From: Amaricoccus sp003258405
GTDB taxonomy: Bacteria > Pseudomonadota > Alphaproteobacteria > Rhodobacterales > Rhodobacteraceae
Assembly (NCBI RefSeq): GCF_043226085.1
Contig: NZ_CP171225.1
Coordinates: 1,984,001-2,048,000, forward strand
Length of the DNA stretch: 64,000 nucleotides
Direction of reading: 5' to 3'
The notes under the pieces are model-generated. The model was not told the origin of the DNA. It did no database searches and saw only the letters and a program-made list of their open reading frames with translations. The position numbers were made by a program, and so were the translations under genes. This document shows positions 12,305 through 18,457 of the stretch, one piece after another. Numbering within the stretch: the stretch's first letter is position 1; each line of letters begins with the position of its first letter.

Positions 12305-12319
12305 GTTCGCTACTTGTTC
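12305..12319. promoter_or_regulatory. LexA SOS box (GTTC-N7-GTTC) upstream of recA
   Basis: The sequence GTTCGCTACTTGTTC is the alphaproteobacterial LexA operator: two direct GTTC repeats separated by seven bases (GAAC-N7-GAAC on the recA strand). It lies 60-74 bp before the recA start codon, where the promoter is expected. Confidence 0.85.
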
Positions 12320-12396
12320 CTGTCGGGAACATGGGGTCAAAACAAGAACATTGCAATGCGAATTTTCGACGTATGCCGAGAATCCGCGTGCAACGG

Positions 12397-12966
12397 TTAA
12401 GAAAGCGTAAAGCTCCGGCGGAGGCCGGCGGCGAGGCCGAGCGCGGCGAGACCGGCGAGCAGCAGGCCCGCGGGGCGCGGCAGCGGCACGACCTCGAGCC
12501 GCCAGCCCGGGCGCCTCGCATCGCCGCTCGCTAGGCCGCTCCAGCCGGAGGGGAATTCGAGCATGGCCGCGACCAGCACGCTGAGCGATAGGTTCTGCGG
12601 ACCGGCGGGCATGGCGGCCCGGTGCCCGAGGACCTTGCCGGTGAGCGGCACGGCGGTGCCGGTCGCGGCGGGTGGCGGCCCGGCGGGCGCGGCGAAGCGG
12701 CGGAGGGTTTCCTCCCAGCGGCCCGGACCGCTGGACCAGGCGCCGGCCCCGAAGCGCTTCGCGGCCTCGCGGCGATGGAGGGCGTTGGCGGAAAGCCGGG
12801 CGGCGAAGGCGGCTTCGCGCGCCGGGACGGCATAGGGATTGCCGGGTGCGGTGAATTCGAGCGCGATACCGCTGGCCGCGACGGGCGCTGCACCGGCAGA
12901 GAGCGCGAGAGCCAGCGCCACGGCCGCGGCACGGGCGCTTCTGCGCGCCGGAGATGGCTGTCTCAT
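12397..12966 (-). CDS. Secreted VPLPA-CTERM sorting-domain protein
   Basis: A 189-aa exported protein of unknown role. It has a Sec signal peptide (RRSARAAAVALALALSAGAAPVAAS, cleaved near residue 31) and a C-terminal tripartite sorting signal: VPLPRPAG, then the hydrophobic stretch LLLAGLAALGLAAGL, then Arg-Arg. That layout matches the VPLPA-CTERM class of exosortase-type signals common in Rhodobacteraceae, so the mature protein is probably processed and anchored or released at the cell surface. The middle is moderately hydrophilic without a fold I recognise. ATG 12966 has GGGGGA 5 bp upstream. No exosortase gene is in the window. It lies between recA and cckA on the same strand. Confidence 0.75.
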   Translation of the reverse strand: MRQPSPARRSARAAAVALALALSAGAAPVAASGIALEFTAPGNPYAVPAREAAFAARLSANALHRREAAKRFGAGAWSSGPGRWEETLRRFAAPAGPPPAATGTAVPLTGKVLGHRAAMPAGPQNLSLSVLVAAMLEFPSGWSGLASGDARRPGWRLEVVPLPRPAGLLLAGLAALGLAAGLRRSFTLS

Positions 12967-13092
12967 CGAGGTCCCCCTGCCCGAACCGCACGCGATCACA
13001 CCTTCGTGCACACTCAGGTATCGCGGAATGCCGCGCAGGCCACAAGGCGATATGGGCAGTGCAGCAAGGCTTTCGGCGGTGCAGGGCAACCC

Positions 13093-15405
13093 TTACGCTT
13101 GCTCGAGCGTGTCCTTCACCTTCTGCGTGAGTTCGGGAAGCGTGAAGGGCTTCGGCAGGAAGGCGGCGTCGGGAATGCCGCCGTCGCCCGCGAAGGCCTC
13201 CTCGGCATAGCCGGACATGAAGATCACCTTCACATCCGGGCGTTTCTTGCGGGCCTCCCGCACCCAGGCCGGGCCATCGAGGCCGGGCATGATGACATCG
13301 GAGAGCATGATGTCGACATGGAGATCGTCGTCGCTCAGGGTCTCCAGCGCCTCCTCGCCCGAGGCCGCCTCGATCACCGTATAACCCCGGAGTTGCAGAG
13401 CGCGCGCAGCAAAGGAGCGCACCGGGTCCTCATCCTCGACCAGCAGCACGAGGCCGCGGCCGGTGAGGTCGCGCGGCTGGCGGATCTCGGGCTCGGGCGG
13501 CGGCAGCACCGGAGCGTCGCCACTGGTCTCGTAGGCGGGCAGATAGATCGTGAAGATCGCGCCGCTGCCCGGCGGGCTCTCGACGAAGATGAAGCCGCCC
13601 GTCTGCTTGATGATGCCGTAGGCGGTGGAGAGGCCGAGGCCGGTGCCCTCGCCCACCTGTTTCGTGGTGTAGAACGGCTCGAAGATCTTGTGGAGCTTGT
13701 CCTCCGGGATGCCGTTGCCGCTGTCGGCGACCTCGATCACCACATACTCGCCCTTGAAGACCACGGCGCGGTCGCGGTGGAGATCCTCGTCGAGATGGAC
13801 GTTGCGGGTGGTGATGCGCACCTCGCCGCCGCGGGGCATCGCGTCGCGCGCGTTCACGACGAGGTTCATGATGACCTGCTCGAGCTGGCGCTCGTCGACG
13901 CGGACGGGCAGGAGATCGGGGCCATTGTCGATGCGGAGCGTGACCTTCTCGCTCAGGAGGCGGTTGAGCAGGTGGGTGAGCTCGGAGAGCGTGTCCTGGA
14001 GGTTGACGATCGTCGGGCGCAGGGTCTGCTTGCGCGAGAAGGCGAGAAGCTGGCGCACGAGCGCCGCGGCGCGGTTGGCGTTCTGGCGGATCTGCATCAG
14101 GTCGCCATGTTCGACATCCGCGACGTCATGGCGCATCAGCAGGAGGTCGCAGTGGCCGTTGATCGCGGTCAGCAGGTTGTTGAAGTCATGCGCGACGCCG
14201 CCGGCGAGCTGGCCCACCGCCTGCATCTTCTGGCTCTGGACGAACTGGGCCTCAAGGGTCTTGAGCTCGGTCGCATCGCTCATCACCGCGAGGATCGACT
14301 GCGCGCCCTCGTGCACGGTGCGGGTGAAGGCGACCTGAAGGAAGATCTCGTGCCCGGCGACGCGGCCGCGGGCGACCTCGGAGCGCCCGAGCGCGCGGCC
14401 CTTGAGCGTGTCCTGGAGGCGCTCGGAGATCGAGCGGCCGAGGCCCTCGATCAGCTCGGTGATGTTCTTGTCGGGCTGTGCGGCCGCGCCCAGAAGCGCG
14501 CGGGCGGCGCGGTTGGCGAAGGTGAGCACGCCATCGCCGCGGAGCCGGGCGAGCGCCACAGGAAGCTCCTCGAGGAAGTGATCCGGCGCGAGGCCGGAGA
14601 CCTCGGTGCTTTCGAGCGGGATCATCAGCACGTCGCGGAGGCCTTCGGCATCATCGAGCGGGAAGGAGCGCACGGCCCGTCCGCTGCGCTCCATCACCTG
14701 GATCGCGCCGGGCTGGAAGGGCGGATCGAGGAGCAGCGCGTCGAGCGTCTCGGCCTCGCCCCCCGAGAGCTCCCGCGCCGCATGATTGCAGGAGATGATG
14801 TGGTTTTCGTCGTCGATGCGGAACCAGGGGGCGGCGCTGTGCGAGAAATCGGGCGGCGGCGGCGCCACCGGTGCGGTGCGCTCGACCCGCCAGAGAAGGG
14901 CGCGCGGCCCGGAGCGCCAGGCCGACACGCTGTAGCGGCCGTCGGAGGAGAGCTCGGAGGCGTGGCCATTGGTCTCGGCCTCGCGCGACATGCGGTAGAC
15001 GACCGAGCCGGCATCCGGCAGCCAGCGCTCGATGAAGCCGGCGGGGCCCGCCGAGGGGTTGCGCGCAAGCACCCGCCCGCCGAGATCGGTGACATAGACC
15101 GGCGCGATGTCGCTCTCGAAGAAGGCGATGCCGCCGCGCGGACGGCGGCTGGCGCCCGTGAAGAGGCCGGCGCGGAGCGTGAGGAGATAGGTTCCGAAGA
15201 CGACCAGCGCCACGGCGATCGCGATGGGCACCACGATCGAGCCGGACCAGAGCGTGGTGAGGGTGCTGGCGAACAGGCAAAGCCCTGCGAGCATCAGGAT
15301 AAGCCCGGATCGGCCTTCCGTCGGGGCCGCTGCACCTCGTGACTGGCCACTGTCCTGCAAGGGTTCGCCTTCCGGTTGATGTGCGCAGTTTAGCGCAAAC
15401 ACCAT
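13093..15405 (-). CDS. cckA: Cell-cycle hybrid histidine kinase CckA
   Basis: A 770-aa membrane hybrid kinase that phosphorylates ChpT and through it CtrA and CpdR in alphaproteobacteria. Two transmembrane helices near residues 33-80 (LILMLAGLCLFASTLTTLW and VVPIAIAVALVVFGTYLL) precede PAS domains (about 95-340). The H-box is VAHDFNNLLTAINGHCDLL, with the phosphorylated His in its first half. The ATPase N, G1 and G2 boxes are NLVVNARDAM, ADSGNGIPED and GTGLGLSTAYGI. The receiver domain starts LVLLVEDEDPVRSF, with the acceptor Asp in MLSDVIMPGLDG and Lys in LPKPF. The start ATG 15405 has only a weak ribosome site; a later start is possible. A TTAA-N7-TTAA box sits 20 bp upstream, suggesting feedback by CtrA. 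Confidence 0.93.
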   Translation of the reverse strand: MVFALNCAHQPEGEPLQDSGQSRGAAAPTEGRSGLILMLAGLCLFASTLTTLWSGSIVVPIAIAVALVVFGTYLLTLRAGLFTGASRRPRGGIAFFESDIAPVYVTDLGGRVLARNPSAGPAGFIERWLPDAGSVVYRMSREAETNGHASELSSDGRYSVSAWRSGPRALLWRVERTAPVAPPPPDFSHSAAPWFRIDDENHIISCNHAARELSGGEAETLDALLLDPPFQPGAIQVMERSGRAVRSFPLDDAEGLRDVLMIPLESTEVSGLAPDHFLEELPVALARLRGDGVLTFANRAARALLGAAAQPDKNITELIEGLGRSISERLQDTLKGRALGRSEVARGRVAGHEIFLQVAFTRTVHEGAQSILAVMSDATELKTLEAQFVQSQKMQAVGQLAGGVAHDFNNLLTAINGHCDLLLMRHDVADVEHGDLMQIRQNANRAAALVRQLLAFSRKQTLRPTIVNLQDTLSELTHLLNRLLSEKVTLRIDNGPDLLPVRVDERQLEQVIMNLVVNARDAMPRGGEVRITTRNVHLDEDLHRDRAVVFKGEYVVIEVADSGNGIPEDKLHKIFEPFYTTKQVGEGTGLGLSTAYGIIKQTGGFIFVESPPGSGAIFTIYLPAYETSGDAPVLPPPEPEIRQPRDLTGRGLVLLVEDEDPVRSFAARALQLRGYTVIEAASGEEALETLSDDDLHVDIMLSDVIMPGLDGPAWVREARKKRPDVKVIFMSGYAEEAFAGDGGIPDAAFLPKPFTLPELTQKVKDTLEQA

Positions 15406-15424
15406 ATTTCAACCATAGGCAATG

Positions 15425-15439
15425 TTAACGTCTGATTAA
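15425..15439. promoter_or_regulatory. CtrA-type box TTAA-N7-TTAA before cckA
   Basis: TTAACGTCTGATTAA is an exact full CtrA consensus. It lies 20-34 bp upstream of the cckA start codon and between cckA and the rRNA methyltransferase gene. A phosphorylated CtrA dimer bound here would overlap the cckA promoter or leader. Two exact TTAA boxes at the right spacing are rare by chance in DNA this GC-rich. Confidence 0.65.
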
Positions 15440-15458
15440 CTCTCGCATGACGCCTGGA

Positions 15459-16652
15459 TCAGGCGCTGCCCGGCGCGATCAGGCGCGCGACGTAGAATCC
15501 GTCGCCGCCCTCGAGCGGGCTGAGGCGGCAGTCTTCCTCGAGGCGCCAGCCGGGATGACGGGCGAGGAAGGCGGCGACACGCGCCTCGTTCTCGATGCGC
15601 AGGAAGGAGCAGGTCGCGTAGGCAAGGCAGCCGCCCGGCCGGACATGACCCGCGGCCTCGTCGAGGATACGGTCCTGCAGCGGTGGGAAGCCGGCGAGCC
15701 GCTCGGGATCGAGCAGCCACTTGCCCTCGGGCTTGCGCCGCCAGGCTCCGGTGCCCGAGCAGGGCGCGTCGACGAAGACGAGATCGCAGACGGCACCGAG
15801 CGCCTTGCGGGCCGGGGTTTCCAGCACCTCGATGCGGGCGCCGGCGCGTTGCGCCCGGCCCGGCAGGTCGCGCAGGCGGCGGGGGTTGGCATCCCAGGCC
15901 ATGAGCCGCCCCTCGCCCTCCATCGCCGCGGCGAGCGCAAGCGTCTTGCCGCCGCCGCCGGCGCAGTAGTCGAGCACGGTCATGCCGGGCTCTGCCTCGG
16001 CGAAAGCCGCCGCCAGCTGGCTGGAGACATCCTGCAGCTCGACCATGCCCTGGGTGTAGGCGCGGCTCGCGGCGACGAGGCGCGGGTTTTCCACGACGCG
16101 GAGCGCGGTGGGAAGCTGGGGCAGCGGCGTGGCGTGGACGCCGTCGCGGGCGAGCACGACGATGGCGGCTTCGCGGCGGGCCTTGAGGGTGTTGACGCGC
16201 AGATCGACGGGGGCGCGGGATTGCAGCTCGGCGAGGATCGCGTCGCAATCCGGACCGAGCGAATCGGCGAGATCCTCGAGCAGGAAATCGGGCACGTCGG
16301 CCCGCACGCCCGGCGGGGCCCCGGCGAGATCGCGGGCGAAGCTCTCCGTCTCCGCCCCGGTCACCGGCGCCGGATCGTAGCCCTCGCCGGTGAAGAGGCC
16401 GGCGAGCGGCTCGCCCGCCTGGGCCTGGCCCGCGAGGACGATGGCCCGGCCGGTATCCCCGCCGCCGAGCCAGCCGAGCGAGCGGCGGCGCCGCAGGCCG
16501 TCGAACACCAGGTCGCGCACCGCGGCGCGGTCCTTGGAGCCGGCAAAGCGGCTGGCGCGCGCCCATCGGGTCAGAGCCCGCTCCGCGGGTTCTCCGGCAA
16601 GGATCGCGTCCAGGAGGGCGATCGCGGCAGACAGGCGGGCTCCGGGTGTCAT
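15459..16652 (-). CDS. RsmB/NOL1-NOP2-Sun family rRNA m5C methyltransferase
   Basis: A 397-aa S-adenosylmethionine-dependent RNA cytosine-5 methyltransferase, probably acting on 16S rRNA. The N-terminal 130 residues resemble the NusB-like RNA-binding domain of RsmB (SKDRAAVRDLVFDGLRRRRS). The catalytic domain shows APVDLRVNTLKA, the SAM-binding VLDYCAGGGGKTLALAAAM, motif IV DAPCSGTGAWRRKP (Pro-Cys, product release) and motif VI YATCSFLRIENE (Thr-Cys, nucleophile). Which base it methylates cannot be told from sequence alone. It lies upstream of cckA on the same strand, with 53 bp between stop and start. A CGCCTG/CAGGCG inverted repeat spans its stop codon. Confidence 0.88.
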   Translation of the reverse strand: MTPGARLSAAIALLDAILAGEPAERALTRWARASRFAGSKDRAAVRDLVFDGLRRRRSLGWLGGGDTGRAIVLAGQAQAGEPLAGLFTGEGYDPAPVTGAETESFARDLAGAPPGVRADVPDFLLEDLADSLGPDCDAILAELQSRAPVDLRVNTLKARREAAIVVLARDGVHATPLPQLPTALRVVENPRLVAASRAYTQGMVELQDVSSQLAAAFAEAEPGMTVLDYCAGGGGKTLALAAAMEGEGRLMAWDANPRRLRDLPGRAQRAGARIEVLETPARKALGAVCDLVFVDAPCSGTGAWRRKPEGKWLLDPERLAGFPPLQDRILDEAAGHVRPGGCLAYATCSFLRIENEARVAAFLARHPGWRLEEDCRLSPLEGGDGFYVARLIAPGSA

Positions 16653-16861
16653 CGACGCTCATCTGCCCGCAAATCCCGCAGGGCGCAAGGCAAAGCGCCT
16701 CCTTCCGCGGTGGCTGGGGGCCGGTGGAGGCGAGCGGGCAGGATGGTGGGGGGGGGCCGGATCGGGCGCGAGAGGCGGCTGACCCGCCCCGGTGCGGCTG
16801 CGGGACCGGAACGCCTGCACCGCGGCCTGCGCGACGGGCCCAAACGACCGGCCCAAACGAA

Positions 16862-16885
16862 ATCGGCCCCGGAGATCCGGGGCCG
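16862..16885 (-). terminator. Rho-independent terminator of carD
   Basis: Downstream of carD the minus strand forms a perfect 9-bp stem CGGCCCCGG/CCGGGGCCG with a 4-nt loop (16864-16885), followed by ATTTCGTTTG. Position and T-rich tail fit an intrinsic terminator. The rest of the 279-bp gap to the methyltransferase gene shows nothing recognisable. Confidence 0.75.
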
Positions 16886-16931
16886 TTCGGAAAGGTTTGC
16901 TGCCCTGCCCCGGCGCTCCGGGGCGGCAGGA

Positions 16932-17447
16932 TCAGGCCGCGACGCGACCGCCGAGCACGCTGTCGACGTGCTGCTGCGCCTTCACTTCCTCGATGCCGTT
17001 GACGGCCGCGACTTCGCGGGTCAGGCGCTCGAGGGCGGCTTCATAGAGCTGACGCTCGGAATAGGACTGCTCGCGCTGATCGTCGTTGCGGTGCAGGTCG
17101 CGCACGACTTCCGCGATCGAGATCAGGTCGCCGGAATTGATCTTCTGCTCGTATTCCTGCGCGCGGCGGGACCACATCGCGCGCTTGACGCGGGCGCGGC
17201 CCTTCAGCGTTTCCAGGGCCCGCTCGACGATGTCGGACGAGCTGAGCGGACGCATGCCGACCGCGCTCGCCTTTGCCGTCGGCACGCGCAGGGTCATCTT
17301 GTCCTTCTCGAAGGAGATCACGAACATCTCGAGACTCAGGCCAGCAACTTCCTGCTGGTCGATCGAGACGATCTGACCGACGCCGTGTGCGGGATAGACA
17401 ACAAAGTCGTTCGGGCGGAACTCCGCCAGCTTCCTGGACTTGCTCAT
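16932..17447 (-). CDS. carD: CarD/CdnL-family RNA polymerase-binding regulator
   Basis: A 171-aa-class global regulator that binds the RNA polymerase beta subunit and stabilises open promoter complexes, mainly at rRNA and housekeeping promoters. The N-terminal Tudor-like RNAP-interaction domain reads NDFVVYPAHGVGQIVSIDQ and MFVISFEKDKMTLRVPTAKA. The helical C-terminal DNA-binding domain contains GRARVKRAMWSRRAQEYEQKINSGDL and LYEAALERLTREVAAV. ATG 17447 is chosen because homology starts at MSKSRKLAEF and AAGGAAA lies upstream; an in-frame ATG 12 codons earlier is unlikely. It is followed by its own terminator. The 293-bp gap upstream, towards fdxA, should hold its promoter but nothing stands out there. 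Confidence 0.95.
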   Translation of the reverse strand: MSKSRKLAEFRPNDFVVYPAHGVGQIVSIDQQEVAGLSLEMFVISFEKDKMTLRVPTAKASAVGMRPLSSSDIVERALETLKGRARVKRAMWSRRAQEYEQKINSGDLISIAEVVRDLHRNDDQREQSYSERQLYEAALERLTREVAAVNGIEEVKAQQHVDSVLGGRVAA

Positions 17448-17740
17448 GTCTTGCGTCTTTTCCTTTTGTGTCTCAGGCCCCACCTGCGGCGAAAAGAAAC
17501 CCGCGGTTGCTTAACAACCCGGAGAACGAATCACCTTCAGGACGGATTTTTGGCACGTCGACTTGCGACCGGTGGGGACCCCAGCGAATTCATATCGCCT
17601 GTCTTGTAGCAGAAAAGGGCCGATAAGGGAAGCCTCATCGTCCTGGGGCGCCTTGATCCGACGCGAATGCGGGCCCTGTAAACGTTTGTTCAGGTCCGAA
17701 ATGAGCCGATTTCCGCCGGCCTCCAAGTGGGCGTGGCGGC

Positions 17741-18079
17741 TTAGCCGCCCTCGCCCGGCGCTTCCGAGAAGTATTTCTCGAGCTTTCCGGTCTCGCCGTC
17801 GCGCTCTTCCGCATCCGGCAGAGGATCGCGCTTCATGGCGAGCACAGGCCATTGTTCGGAGTACTTGCGGTTGAATTCAACCCAGTTCTCCATTCCCGGC
17901 TCGGTATCAGGGCGAATCGCATCCGCCGGGCATTCCGGCTCGCACACGCCACAGTCGATGCATTCGTCGGGGTGAATGACAAGCATGTTCTCGCCTTCGT
18001 AGAAGCAGTCCACCGGACATACTTCCACGCAGTCCGTGTACTTGCAGGCGATGCAATTGTCGGTCACGACATAAGTCAT
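17741..18079 (-). CDS. fdxA: Ferredoxin FdxA, 7Fe type
   Basis: A 112-aa soluble electron carrier with one [3Fe-4S] and one [4Fe-4S] cluster. Cluster ligands are seen in CIACKYTDCVEVCPVDCF and CIDCGVCEPECPADAI. The C-terminal extension (WVEFNRKYSEQWPVLAMKRDP) is typical for the 112-residue FdxA family of alphaproteobacteria. ATG 18079 begins MTYVVTDNCI, the conserved start; the frame remains open upstream but without homology. The Hsp15-like gene starts upstream on the same strand with a 55-bp gap, so both may share a transcript. Redox partners are not evident from context. Confidence 0.96.
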   Translation of the reverse strand: MTYVVTDNCIACKYTDCVEVCPVDCFYEGENMLVIHPDECIDCGVCEPECPADAIRPDTEPGMENWVEFNRKYSEQWPVLAMKRDPLPDAEERDGETGKLEKYFSEAPGEGG

Positions 18080-18134
18080 GGGTCGCAGCCTTGTCCTTGA
18101 TCCGTCCGCAAAGCCTGTCACACTTCGCAGGGCG

Positions 18135-18449
18135 CTATTTATCAGGCTCTGCCCCATGTTCAAGGGGCGCTGGCGCATCAAGGTCAAGGTAAAGCCCGCG
18201 CGCCTCGGTGGCCGGGCCTCGCCGGGAGCCGAGGGCCGCGACGCGCACGGCGCGAATCTGCCCGCCCAGCACCAGCACGATGCCGTCGCCGATCCGGATC
18301 GCCGTTGCCGGCTTGGTCACGCGCTGGGAATTCACCCGGACCTTGCCGTCCGCCACGAGGCGGGCGGCGAGGCTGCGGGTCTTGCAGAAGCGCGCCTGCC
18401 AGAGCCACTTGTCGAGTCTGAGCGACAGTGGCGGCTCCGGCGGCAGCAT
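18135..18449 (-). CDS. S4-domain RNA-binding protein, Hsp15 (HslR) family
   Basis: A 104-aa protein consisting of an S4 RNA-binding domain, LRLDKWLWQARFCKTRSLAARLV followed by GKVRVNSQRVTKPATAIRIGDGI, plus a short tail. Hsp15 of E. coli rescues 50S subunits carrying stalled peptidyl-tRNA; this protein has the same domain and size. The start at 18449 is 9 bp from the stop of the helicase gene above it, so the two are likely cotranscribed, which fits an RNA-metabolism link. The name HslR is by similarity only. Confidence 0.87.
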   Translation of the reverse strand: MLPPEPPLSLRLDKWLWQARFCKTRSLAARLVADGKVRVNSQRVTKPATAIRIGDGIVLVLGGQIRAVRVAALGSRRGPATEARGLYLDLDAPAPLEHGAEPDK

Positions 18450-18457
18450 GTCCCGGC

